Positions 10,601 to 18,073 of a stretch of 64,000 nt of DNA are shown here, in pieces. The position numbers and the translations under genes are program-made. Under the pieces are notes generated by a model. The model was not told the DNA's origin. It saw only the letters and a program-made list of their open reading frames with translations, and made no database searches. The DNA comes from CAWCBG01 sp963793845 (lineage in GTDB: Bacteria > Acidobacteriota > Terriglobia > Terriglobales > Acidobacteriaceae). Positions within the stretch are counted from its first letter, which is position 1. Each line of letters opens with the position of its first letter. The stretch lies in contig CAWCBG010000004.1 in assembly GCA_963793845.1 (NCBI GenBank), positions 62,001-126,000 on the forward strand, in the 5' to 3' direction.

Positions 10601-10817
10601 TGACGCCCGACATCTGCTGCTCGATGGGCGTGGCCACCGACTCGGCGATGGTCTGCGCGTCCGCCCCGGGGTAGGTGGCCTTCACTTGGATCATGGGGTC
10701 GGCGATGTTGGGAAACTGTGCGGTCGGGAGACTCAGGATCGAGACTACGCCCACCAGGACCATCAGGATCGAAATGACGATCGCGACGATCGGCCGGTTG
10801 ATAAAGAATTTTGACAT
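7614..10817 (-). CDS. RND multidrug efflux transporter (AcrB/HAE1 family)
   Basis: Proton-driven inner-membrane pump of 1067 residues. It has the N-terminal FFINRPIVAIVISILMVLVG helix, two large periplasmic loops and two sets of transmembrane helices. The proton-relay aspartates are in GLVVDDAIVVVEAVEHH (TM4) and the partner lysine in GLSAKNAILIVEFAK (TM10). The organisation is full length and hydrophobic drug-type (HAE1), not the heavy-metal type. Its start is 3 nt after the stop of the periplasmic adaptor and its end overlaps the outer-membrane factor, giving one adaptor-pump-channel operon. The substrate range cannot be inferred. Confidence 0.95.
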   Translation of the reverse strand: MSKFFINRPIVAIVISILMVLVGVVSILSLPTAQFPNIADPMIQVKATYPGADAQTIAESVATPIEQQMSGVSGMNYMYSLSASSGGGMTLYVDFQLGTDSNTDQILAQMRTGQANSQLPSDVIQQGVIVQPGTTAPFMLLDLYSETGAYNNIFLANYATINLQYALTRIQGVGQVQIFGAGPYAMRIWVNPDRLASLGVTVSDIVNAVQAQNKVNPAGQVGGEPVPNGQQFTYNVRAPGRLPTAAEFNDIIVRAQPDGSILKLKDVARVDLGSQYYSYNARLGRAGENKPSQPAALIALYLTPGSNALQTRAAVLKMMQEAKGRFPQGLDYVVALDTTLAVSAGIDEIYKTLGEALILVILVVYIFLQGWRATLIPLLAVPVSLIGTFVVFPMLGFSINTLSLFGLVLAIGLVVDDAIVVVEAVEHHIEHGMTPHDATVRAMEEVSGPVIAIALILAAVFIPTAFVPGITGQLYKQFAVTIAISVLFSAFNALTLSPALSAMLLRPKKESRGPLGAFFRWFNRVFGRATDGYVNWCSHLIHKAGFAFLLLGVLVVGAAFFGKKIPGSFLPDEDQGYLYAGLQLPDASSLQRSSEAARQVEKIIMDTPGVESVSSVMGYSMLSGVNATYSSFFFVSLKPWEERKTPETSYVGIKAHLQRALSQVTSGIAFSFPPPAIPGVGTSGGATFILEDRSGSGIDFLAKNTQIFMAEARKRPELAGVMTTALFGVPQLGVTVDNAKAMTQQIQLSNLYQTIQTFMGGALVNYFNRFGLQWQVYVQADGDFRTNASNLGKFYVRNATGDMVPLSTLTTTFPRSGAEFVMRYNLFNCTQINASAAPGYSSGQAMAALEDVFHRTMPAQMGFDYSGMSYQEQKAAQGVSPATIFGLAFFVVFLIMAAQYESWTLPFSVLLGVPIAVFGAFITLYFRRLDNDVYAQIGLVMLIGLSAKNAILIVEFAKMEYDGGKTLIDAALSGAKLRLRPILMTAFAFILGCVPLWAATGAGAVSRRVLGTVVIGGMLAASLIAIFFIPVSFDVVERFGQWIGGGDKRKLPDPNQPTSDAKGVGHD

Positions 10818-10820
10818 GGG

Positions 10821-12077
10821 TTAGTTGCTCCCTGCTCCGGTGGAGGCGGCCACGTAGGGTTTGGGAACAACCGGGAAGCCTTCCTTTGCCAGTTGGGGAG
10901 CGGAGGCGGCAAACATCTGCACTTTCTGTATGCCTTCCACCACCACTCTTTCGCCGGCCTTCACGCCATCGGTGATGATCCAGTCGGTGCCCACACGGTC
11001 TCCCACCTTGACTGGACGGAACTGGGCCTTGTTCTCAGGAGTAAGCACGATCACCTGATACTGCGATTGCACCTCGATGACCGCAGCCTGTGGCACCAGC
11101 ACTGCGTTCCGCTCATCACCCGTCTGAATCCGCACTCGCCCAAAGCCGCCGGGCCGCAGCGAGGCTTCGGGGTTGGGAAACTCCGCCGCCACCTGGATGG
11201 TGCCGGTCTGGGTCCCGATCTGGCGATTTACGTAAACGAATTTGCCTTTCTGCGGATAGGGCTCGTTGTTGGCCTGAATGAACTCGACAGGCGTGTGACC
11301 CATGACGCTCTTGCCGGTGATGATTTCGGTAATCGTTTTCGAGACGCCCAGGAAGGCGCTCTCGCTGATGTTGAAGTACGCCCAAATAGGATTGACCTGC
11401 GACACTGTGGTCATCTTGGTACTGGTTCCGACCAGGTCGCCTATCTGCGAGTTCGACACCCCGGCGATACCGTCGATGGGGGAGTAGACCTTCGTCCACG
11501 CCAGGTTCAGTTCCGCATTCTGCTCGTTTGCCTGAGCGGCGACGACCGACGCCTTCATCGCTGACTGGTTGGCAATGTCGTTGTCCAGCTGCTTCTGGGG
11601 AATCGCATTCTGCGCGGCCAGCGGGGTGTCGCGCTGAACATCTGCTGTGACCCGTGCCAGCTCCGCTTGTGCCCTAGCCACATCTGCTTTGGCCTGATCC
11701 AGCGCCGCCTGATACTGTCGTGGATCGATCTGGAACATGAGTTGACCCTTCTTTACGAAGTAGCCATTCTGGTAATTCTGGGTGAGCAGGTAGCCCTGGA
11801 CCTTGGGAACGATCTCGGCATTCACCGGGCCATTCAGTTGCGCCACCCACTCCTGATAGATAGGAACATCCTGTTGTGCGGCCTCAACCACCAGGACTTC
11901 CGGCGGAGTTGCCTGCGGTTTTTCTTCTTTCTTTTCGCAGCCCGCCAGCAGTATGAGCGCTAGTGCGAGCAGGGTAAGGATGATCGCGTTCGAATGAATA
12001 TACTTGGGCTGGAAAAGAACTGCCACCGTGCGGTTCGTGGTCAGGGCGAGGCCCTGGGGCTCAACTCCGGTTTTCAT
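10821..12077 (-). CDS. RND efflux periplasmic adaptor (MFP, AcrA-like lipoprotein)
   Basis: Links the RND pump to the outer-membrane channel. From the ATG at 12077, preceded by CAGGAG with a 9-nt spacer, the protein is 418 residues. The N-terminal leader ends in the lipobox LALILLAGC followed by a charged EKKEEKP stretch. Then come the barrel-sandwich half, a coiled-coil hairpin of about 100 residues, the second lipoyl half (YSPIDGIAGVSNSQIGDLVG) and a beta-barrel domain (GRVRIQTGDERNAVLVPQAA). An upstream start at 12098 lacks comparable ribosome-site support. It is first in the operon. Confidence 0.92.
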   Translation of the reverse strand: MKTGVEPQGLALTTNRTVAVLFQPKYIHSNAIILTLLALALILLAGCEKKEEKPQATPPEVLVVEAAQQDVPIYQEWVAQLNGPVNAEIVPKVQGYLLTQNYQNGYFVKKGQLMFQIDPRQYQAALDQAKADVARAQAELARVTADVQRDTPLAAQNAIPQKQLDNDIANQSAMKASVVAAQANEQNAELNLAWTKVYSPIDGIAGVSNSQIGDLVGTSTKMTTVSQVNPIWAYFNISESAFLGVSKTITEIITGKSVMGHTPVEFIQANNEPYPQKGKFVYVNRQIGTQTGTIQVAAEFPNPEASLRPGGFGRVRIQTGDERNAVLVPQAAVIEVQSQYQVIVLTPENKAQFRPVKVGDRVGTDWIITDGVKAGERVVVEGIQKVQMFAASAPQLAKEGFPVVPKPYVAASTGAGSN

Positions 12078-12098
12078 CGACACACTCCTGCGCATCAC

Positions 12099-12531
12099 TC
12101 AGGCCTACCGCTGGTATGCTCAACAACATATTAAGGGGTAGTAATCTTTTGTAAATGACAATGTGTCAGATTGCTACTGGTAAGTTTGCTAGGGGTCTTA
12201 ACGTTTCAGCCTGAGAGTGATCGCGTGCGACCCGGAGGTACAGTTGATGGCAGGCGGTATTTCCAATTGACGGATCAGTGGGAGCGGAGCGCGCCTTCAC
12301 GATTTCGATCGCGTGGTTCGAACATCCACAATCCTCTTGACAGACTCGCGTTTGGACGGCAATCATGCCAGCACTGAATGGATGTGCTTTTTCACCAGGC
12401 AACGTCGCGCCCCCCTCCGAATTATTTGGTGATGTTTTCGGGTGTTCGGAGCACCCAAAAACGTCTCTGAAGGGCAGCGCCGTAATGCTTGCGCCTGACA
12501 ACCGACGGCCTAAGATGGGGAGCTTGAAGTA
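12099..12531. other. divergent intergenic region, efflux operon / cox operon
   Basis: A 433-nt gap without a supported gene. It holds the candidate efflux promoter at 12128-12155, an interrupted palindrome GACA-3-TGTC nearby that could bind a regulator, and a hairpin at about 12435-12461 (GGGTG, 7-nt loop, CACCC) with a T-run before and an A-run after. That hairpin has no terminator-type T tail on either strand. The longer ORFs crossing this gap run through coxB antisense and look spurious. Confidence 0.5.
12128..12155 (-). promoter_or_regulatory. candidate promoter of the RND efflux operon
   Basis: On the minus strand, TTTACA (12155-12150) and TAATAT (12133-12128) are separated by 16 nt, about 50 nt before the adaptor start at 12077. 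The local DNA is AT-rich compared with its surroundings. Confidence 0.4.
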
Positions 12532-13584
12532 TTGAAGGTATTCTTTCGGCTTGGAGTGACGCTTCGCGCCGTGACCGCGGCCGCGTGCGTAGGCGTGACG
12601 ACGCAAGTCGCGCGCGCCTCTTCCGTCCGAGCGCCTGACGTTACCAGCATTTTCTCGCCCGCTTCGACCCCGGCAAACTCGATTTATCATCTGTCGTTGT
12701 TCGTGCTGGCCATTTGCGCAGCTATTTTCATCACCGTCTTTAGCCTGATCACCTATACCATTGTGAAGTTTCGACGTCCGGCGAACGACGATGGCCGTGA
12801 GCCTCCCCAGATCTACGGCAGCAACCAGGTGGAACTGGCGTGGACGGTGATTCCCGTCCTGATTGTTGTGGTCCTGTTTCTGGCAACCGCGCGCGTGATC
12901 CATGCGGTGGAGGATGCCAAGTTACCTCCGGGTTCGACGGAGGTCACCGCCGTCGGCCATCAGTTCTGGTGGGAATTTCAATATCCGGAACAGGGTTTTG
13001 TCACGGCGAACGAGCTGCACGTTCCGCTTAGCGACCCCCAACATCCCACTCCCACCCATATCACGCTTCTATCCGCGGACACCGATCATAGTTTCTGGGT
13101 TCCGAAACTTGCCGGAAAGACCGATCTGATTCCCAACCGCGTCAACAGCATGTGGATCGATCCGCATGAGCCCGGCGTCTATCTCGGCCAGTGCGCACAA
13201 TACTGCGGAACACAGCATGCGAAGATGTTGCTGCGTGTCATCGTCGAGTCGCGCGAGGACTTCGAGCAGTGGGTTGCTGCTCAGCGCCAGGCGCCGCAGC
13301 AACTGGAATCGGTCTCGCAGGGCCGCCACCTTTTTGAGTCGACTGCCTGCGTCAACTGCCACACCATCGCGGGAACGAACGCCCAGGGCAAATTCGGACC
13401 CGACCTTACACACTTGATGAGCCGCGAAACCATAGGCGCCGGAGCGGCATTGAACACGCCCGAAAATCTGAAGCAGTGGGTTCGTGATCCAGACGTCTTC
13501 AAGCCCGGCTCACTGATGCCGGCGATGCAACTCAACGAGCAGGAACTGGACGCCGTAACCGCATATTTATTGACCTTGAAGTAG
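12532..13584 (+). CDS. coxB: cytochrome c oxidase subunit II with C-terminal cytochrome c domain
   Basis: Electron-entry subunit of a caa3-type oxidase. A signal/anchor is followed by two transmembrane helices (about residues 50-75 and 105-125) with the usual QVELAWTVIPVLIVVVLF. The CuA domain has VGHQFWWEFQYP, DHSFWVPKL and the ligand loop CAQYCGTQHAKM. A haem-c domain follows with CVNCH near residue 272 and a distal Met in SLMPAMQ. The start used is TTG at 12532, close after AGCTTGAAG; a GTG at 12557 would shorten the leader. It opens the eight-gene respiratory operon. Confidence 0.95.
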   Translation: MKVFFRLGVTLRAVTAAACVGVTTQVARASSVRAPDVTSIFSPASTPANSIYHLSLFVLAICAAIFITVFSLITYTIVKFRRPANDDGREPPQIYGSNQVELAWTVIPVLIVVVLFLATARVIHAVEDAKLPPGSTEVTAVGHQFWWEFQYPEQGFVTANELHVPLSDPQHPTPTHITLLSADTDHSFWVPKLAGKTDLIPNRVNSMWIDPHEPGVYLGQCAQYCGTQHAKMLLRVIVESREDFEQWVAAQRQAPQQLESVSQGRHLFESTACVNCHTIAGTNAQGKFGPDLTHLMSRETIGAGAALNTPENLKQWVRDPDVFKPGSLMPAMQLNEQELDAVTAYLLTLK

Positions 13585-13603
13585 TTGGGACTGAGGCCAC
13601 CAG

Positions 13604-15292
13604 ATGTGGGACGCTGAACCGATTTCCAAGCCGATGTTCGTTGCCCCCGACCGGGAGACAACGAAGCCGTTCTTCGATCGCGTGCACGAATGGATCGTCA
13701 CGGTCGATCACAAGAAGCTCGGCCTGATGTACTTCGGATATGGAATAGTCTTCCTGGTGATCGGTGGGATTGAAGCCGCGATCATGCGGATTCAGCTGGC
13801 GGTTCCACACAACCATTTCGTCTCGCCTCAGGCCTTCAACCAACTGTTTACGATGCATGGCACCACCATGATTTTCTTTGCCGCCATGCCGATCGTCTTC
13901 GGATTCGCCAATTATCTTGTGCCTCTAATGATTGGCGCACGCGACATGGCCTTCCCCCGCCTGAACGCATGGAGTTTCTGGATGAGTGCCCTGGGCGGCA
14001 TCATTCTGTACTTCAGCTTTGTCGGCGGATTCGGTTTGTACGGAGCGGGGAACGCTCCCGATATCGGCTGGTTCGCCTACGCGCCTCTGACAGCGAAGGC
14101 CTTCTCGCCCGGGCACAGCACCGATTACTGGATTATCGGATTGCTGGTAAGCGGATTCGGCAGCATCGGCACGGCTGTAAACATCGTCACCACTACCCTG
14201 TGCATGCGCTGTCCGGGCATGTTGCTCAAGCGCCTTCCCCTGGTTGTCTGGATGAACCTGGTGACGGCGGTCCTCGTCCTGGTGGCGGTTTCGCCCTTGA
14301 CTGCCGCGCAGGGCATGCTGCTGATTGACCGCTACCTCGGCGGACATTTCTTCGACACGCAAGCCGGAGGTTCAGCCGTTATCTGGATGCACTTCTTCTG
14401 GGTTTTCGGCCATCCTGAGGTCTACATCCTGGTTCTGCCGGCCTTCGCCGTAATCTCCGAGGTGGTGCCGGTCTTTTCGCGCAAGCCCATCTTTGGATAC
14501 TCCATCATGGTCGCCGCAACCCTGGCCATCGGATTTATCAGCCTGGGCGTGTGGGCCCACCACATGTTTACGATCGGAATGACGTCGTACGCGAACGCAT
14601 TCTTCGTCGCCTCCACTGCGGCGATTGCCGTCCCCACCGGGATAAAGATCTTTAATTGGGTAGGAACCATGTGGGGCGGAAAAATCCGCTTTGCCGTGCC
14701 CATGCTGTTCTGTCTCGGGTGCCTCTGTCAGCTCCTGATCGCCGGACTGACAGGCATCATGCTGGCGGCGGCGCCGTTCGATTGGCAACTGGGCAATTCG
14801 TACTTCGTCATCGCGCACTTTCACTACATGATTGTTGGGGTGATCGTCTTTGCGGTGTTCGCCGGCGGTTACTACTGGTTCCCCAAGGTGACCGGCCGAA
14901 TGATGAATGAGACTCTGGGCAAGTGGCACTTCTGGCTGTTTCTCATCGGCTTTCACATGACATTCGACTTCATGCACATTCCCGGCTTGCTCGGTATGCC
15001 TCGCCGCATTTACACCTACGAACCGGGCCGCGGCTGGGAGATCTGGAACCTTATCGTCACCATTGGTGTACTTTTCCAAATCCTTGGAGTGCTAGTCTGG
15101 GTGGCTAATTCCCTCATGTCTTACTTTAAGGGTAAGCCGGCTGGAAATGACCCCTGGGATGCATGGACGCTGGAGTGGGCAACCAGTTCCCCACCGCCCG
15201 ATTACAACTTTGCGACCATTCCAGTCGTGCATAGCCGTCGGCCTCTGTGGGACTTAAAACATCCCGAAGATCCCGACTGGAAGTACGAGTAG
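13604..15292 (+). CDS. coxA: cytochrome c oxidase subunit I
   Basis: Catalytic haem-copper subunit with 12 predicted helices over 562 residues. Visible ligands and channel residues are the haem-a His in FTMHGTTMIFFAAMP, the CuB His and cross-linked Tyr in FWVFGHPEVYILVLPAF, the His pair in GVWAHHMFTIGM, the K-channel lysine in VPTGIKIFNW, and the haem a/a3 histidines in IAHFHYMIVGVI. This is an A-type oxidase. It lies 19 nt after coxB and 10 nt before coxC. Confidence 0.97.
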   Translation: MWDAEPISKPMFVAPDRETTKPFFDRVHEWIVTVDHKKLGLMYFGYGIVFLVIGGIEAAIMRIQLAVPHNHFVSPQAFNQLFTMHGTTMIFFAAMPIVFGFANYLVPLMIGARDMAFPRLNAWSFWMSALGGIILYFSFVGGFGLYGAGNAPDIGWFAYAPLTAKAFSPGHSTDYWIIGLLVSGFGSIGTAVNIVTTTLCMRCPGMLLKRLPLVVWMNLVTAVLVLVAVSPLTAAQGMLLIDRYLGGHFFDTQAGGSAVIWMHFFWVFGHPEVYILVLPAFAVISEVVPVFSRKPIFGYSIMVAATLAIGFISLGVWAHHMFTIGMTSYANAFFVASTAAIAVPTGIKIFNWVGTMWGGKIRFAVPMLFCLGCLCQLLIAGLTGIMLAAAPFDWQLGNSYFVIAHFHYMIVGVIVFAVFAGGYYWFPKVTGRMMNETLGKWHFWLFLIGFHMTFDFMHIPGLLGMPRRIYTYEPGRGWEIWNLIVTIGVLFQILGVLVWVANSLMSYFKGKPAGNDPWDAWTLEWATSSPPPDYNFATIPVVHSRRPLWDLKHPEDPDWKYE

Positions 15293-15302
15293 AGGAGAAG
15301 CT

Positions 15303-15899
15303 GTGGCAACCGCGAGCGTCACCATACCTCAATCCGAAATGCCCCTGGCCCACGAATGGCGTGGTCACGTCGGCATGTGGTGCCTCATCGCGGCGGAGTC
15401 CTCCATCTTCCTGATTTTCGTGGTGGCTTACCTGTACTACGCCGGCAAGAGTGTGAGCGGTCCCACACCGCGCGAGGTACTGGACGTCCCGATCTTCAAT
15501 TCCATCTGCCTGTTCTCCAGCAGCTTCTCCATCGTGATGGCTGAACGCGCCATCAAGCGTGGCCTCGTCCGGATGTTCGGCATCTGGTGGTTTGTCACCA
15601 TCGCGCTGGGGGCAATCTTTATCTTGGGCACCGCGCGCGAATGGTACCACCTGATCTACGACAAAGGTCTGACGATCTCGACCAACCTGTTCGGCACCAC
15701 ATTTTATTCACTGGTTGGCTTGCATGCCTTTCACGTGATCGTCGGTTTGACTGGCCTGACCATCATCATGATCTTCACTGCCCTGGGGTACATGAAGCAG
15801 GAGTACACGCCTCGCATAGAAGTGTTCTCGCTGTATTGGCACTTTGTCGACGCGATATGGGTCGTCGTGCTTACAGTCGTATATTTCATCGCACGTTAG
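15303..15899 (+). CDS. coxC: cytochrome c oxidase subunit III
   Basis: Five-helix, 198-residue form of subunit III, normal for caa3 oxidases, with the family motifs GMWCLIAAESSIFLIF, ERAIKRGLVRMFGIWWF, FYSLVGLHAFHVIVGL and YWHFVDAIWVVVLTVVY. The start is GTG at 15303, preceded by GAGGAG. It stabilises the catalytic subunit in the membrane. Confidence 0.95.
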   Translation: MATASVTIPQSEMPLAHEWRGHVGMWCLIAAESSIFLIFVVAYLYYAGKSVSGPTPREVLDVPIFNSICLFSSSFSIVMAERAIKRGLVRMFGIWWFVTIALGAIFILGTAREWYHLIYDKGLTISTNLFGTTFYSLVGLHAFHVIVGLTGLTIIMIFTALGYMKQEYTPRIEVFSLYWHFVDAIWVVVLTVVYFIAR

Positions 15900-15915
15900 G
15901 GGAAGTCCGGGCTAC

Positions 15916-16779
15916 ATGGAAGCTGCAAAACAACCCGTCGAGCGAGGACAAACGGCGACCATCGTCATGCCGGCGCCAACGGCGTGGCCCTTCGTTCTGG
16001 CCCTGGGGGTTTCGCTGATCTTCGCCGGACTGCTGACCAGCACTTCGATCAGCGTTCTCGGTGCAATCCTTTACCTGTTCGGAGCCGTGGGTTGGTTTCG
16101 CCAGGTGCTTCCTCATGAACACCACGAGGAAATACCGGTGGTCGTAGTGCCCGAAGCCGTGCCGGTTGCTGAGCCGACCGAGGTCATGCGCTTGCCAGCG
16201 ACACAGAAGGTGCAGCGCGCGTGGCTTCCGCTGAAGATCTATCCGGTTTCCGCCGGAGTGAAAGGCGGGCTTGCAGGCGGTGTCGCCATGGCGGTATTCG
16301 CCATTCTCTACGGCATCATCTTTGTGCGCAGCATCTGGTATCCCATCAATCTGATTGCCGGAAGTTTGTACGACGCTGGGGCCATTCCAAGCAACGCCGA
16401 GTTGATGCGCTTCCACCTCGGATGGTTCCTGTTCGCGCTGGCCATGCACGTCACCATGTGCCTGCTGGTCGGACTCTTGTACGGCGCGATGCTGCCGCTG
16501 ATTCCCAACCGTCCCATTTTGCTCGGTGGCATCATTGGCCCGCTCTTGTGGACAGGATTGCTGTATCACATCCTGGGATTTATCAACCCCTTGCTCGACC
16601 AGAAGATCAACTGGCTGTGGTTTGCGGTGTCGCAGGTGGCCTTCGGAGTTGTCGCCGGGCTGGTCGTGGTGCGCCAAAACAAGGTTTGGACATCGGAGAA
16701 CATGCCGCTGGCGATGCGTGCCGGTATCGAAGCACCCGGCCTGATGCACGAGCGCGATGGCGAGGATAAGCACCGATGA
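15916..16779 (+). CDS. membrane protein of the bc-aa3 operon (subunit IV-like N-terminus)
   Basis: A 287-residue protein from the ATG at 15916. The N-terminus carries two helices (about 15-60) followed by GWFRQVLPHEHHEEIPV, resembling the small cytochrome-oxidase subunit IV-type proteins of such clusters. A linker rich in Val/Pro/Glu leads to a second membrane section with about five helices (residues 115-270). I do not recognise that second section. It overlaps the downstream cytochrome c gene by 4 nt (ATGA), so it is co-translated with the complex. A structural or assembly role is inferred from position only. Confidence 0.75.
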   Translation: MEAAKQPVERGQTATIVMPAPTAWPFVLALGVSLIFAGLLTSTSISVLGAILYLFGAVGWFRQVLPHEHHEEIPVVVVPEAVPVAEPTEVMRLPATQKVQRAWLPLKIYPVSAGVKGGLAGGVAMAVFAILYGIIFVRSIWYPINLIAGSLYDAGAIPSNAELMRFHLGWFLFALAMHVTMCLLVGLLYGAMLPLIPNRPILLGGIIGPLLWTGLLYHILGFINPLLDQKINWLWFAVSQVAFGVVAGLVVVRQNKVWTSENMPLAMRAGIEAPGLMHERDGEDKHR

Positions 16780-17501
16780 AGCGTAGCGTAATCGGTGGGC
16801 TCATGGTGGCGGCCCTGCTCGCGTGCGCCGGTTGTACTCTGCCCGGCAAGCCCGGACCCGGGGTGGAAGTGCCCAGACCCGACCAGGTGCTCGATTCCAC
16901 CGTCCTCTACCAGCACAACTGCGCCGGATGCCACGGCGCTGACGGAAAGAATGGGGCTGCGATGTCGCTCGGCGATCCTGTGTATCTCGCCATCGTGGAT
17001 GACGACACGCTGCGCGCGACCATCTCGAAGGGGCGACCAGGTACTGCGATGTCGGCATTTGCGCAGAAAGAGGGCGGCATGCTGACGGACCAGCAGATCG
17101 GCGCGATCATTCAAGGCATTCGCCAGCGCTGGGGCAAGCCGAATGTGCTGACGGGCATCTCGGTTCCGCCCTATGCCGCGAAGACGCCCGGAAACCCACA
17201 GCAGGGGCAGACCGCATACGCAACCTTTTGCGCGTCATGTCATGGCGAGGGCGACAAGAGCGGTCCCAAGGCAGGCTCGGTCACGAACCGTTCCTATCTG
17301 AGCCTGATCAGCGATCAAGGATTGCGAACCATCGTCATTACCGGCCGACCCGACTTCGGAGCGCCCGACTGGAGGGCTAATGTGCCCGGCCGTCCGATGA
17401 CCGACCAGGAGATTTCCGACGTGGTGGCATGGCTCGCATCGCAACGTCCCGCGCCGCCGGCCCCCATGGCCAATTCATCTTCGTCCGGAGGTATTCAGTG
17501 A
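16776..17501 (+). CDS. dihaem cytochrome c lipoprotein
   Basis: A 241-residue secreted protein with a lipoprotein signal (VAALLACAGC). It has two c-type haem sites, CAGCH (about residue 49) and CASCH (about 151), each in its own cytochrome c fold with a downstream Met (GRPGTAMSAF and the PGRPMTDQE region). It probably carries electrons between the Rieske/cytochrome b part and the CuA/haem-c of subunit II. It overlaps its neighbours by 4 nt at both ends. The tail is rich in Pro, Ala and Ser. Confidence 0.9.
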   Translation: MKRSVIGGLMVAALLACAGCTLPGKPGPGVEVPRPDQVLDSTVLYQHNCAGCHGADGKNGAAMSLGDPVYLAIVDDDTLRATISKGRPGTAMSAFAQKEGGMLTDQQIGAIIQGIRQRWGKPNVLTGISVPPYAAKTPGNPQQGQTAYATFCASCHGEGDKSGPKAGSVTNRSYLSLISDQGLRTIVITGRPDFGAPDWRANVPGRPMTDQEISDVVAWLASQRPAPPAPMANSSSSGGIQ

Positions 17502-18073
17502 GCGATGCGCCTGCGAACGCGCAAGGGCCCGCCAACCAAGGGCAGATGTCGCGCCGCGATCTGTTCGTCAAGATTGGCGTCGCGCTGAATGGTCTGGCCA
17601 TTGTGATTCTGGCCACGCCGATTATCGGCTACCTGTTTTCCCCGATTCTGAAGGCCGATCGCGGCCAGTATAAGCGCTGGATCTCGCTCGGCCATCTCGA
17701 CGAATTCCCGGAGGGGCAGACTCGCCTGGCCCAGTTCGTCAATCCGATTTCGACCGCAACCGATGGCGACACCGACAAGATTCCCTGCTGGGTACGGCGA
17801 ATCCAAGGCGAACAGTTTCAAGTCTTCGCCATCAACTGCGCTCATCTAGGATGTCCGGTTCGCTGGTTTGCACAGTCCGGTCTGTTCATGTGTCCCTGTC
17901 ACGGTGGAGTGTATTACCAGGACGGATCGCGCGCCTCAGGGCCGCCCGAGCGCGGACTTTTCGAGTATCCCTACAAGGTCGAAGGTGGTGAACTGAAGAT
18001 CGAAGCCGGACAACTGCCGACGCTATCCACCACCGCCAGCCTGTCCACGAGGAAAGACTCATGTCAAGGCTGA
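17498..18073 (+). CDS. Rieske [2Fe-2S] iron-sulfur protein
   Basis: Quinol-oxidising iron-sulfur subunit of the bc-type complex. The start is GTG at 17498, overlapping the previous stop (GTGA), with CCGGAGG seven bases upstream. The N-terminus has a twin-arginine signal-anchor, SRRDLFVKIG, before a single helix. Cluster ligands are visible as CAHLGC and CPCHGGVYY, followed by GPPERGLFEYPYKV, the usual proline loop. The 191-residue length fits. Its 3' end overlaps the cytochrome b start by 13 nt. Confidence 0.95.
   Translation: MSDAPANAQGPANQGQMSRRDLFVKIGVALNGLAIVILATPIIGYLFSPILKADRGQYKRWISLGHLDEFPEGQTRLAQFVNPISTATDGDTDKIPCWVRRIQGEQFQVFAINCAHLGCPVRWFAQSGLFMCPCHGGVYYQDGSRASGPPERGLFEYPYKVEGGELKIEAGQLPTLSTTASLSTRKDSCQG

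Noticed and set aside
12435..12461. hairpin in the cox-efflux gap as a terminator
   Set aside because: The T-run precedes and the A-run follows the stem, so neither strand has a terminator tail in the right place, and no gene ends there.
12166..12903. 245-codon minus-strand ORF across the cox promoter region
   Set aside because: It overlaps coxB antisense, has His/Asp/Gly-rich composition and no ribosome site.
14372..15079. 235-codon minus-strand ORF inside coxA
   Set aside because: Shadow of a conserved oxidase subunit; composition typical of antisense reading.
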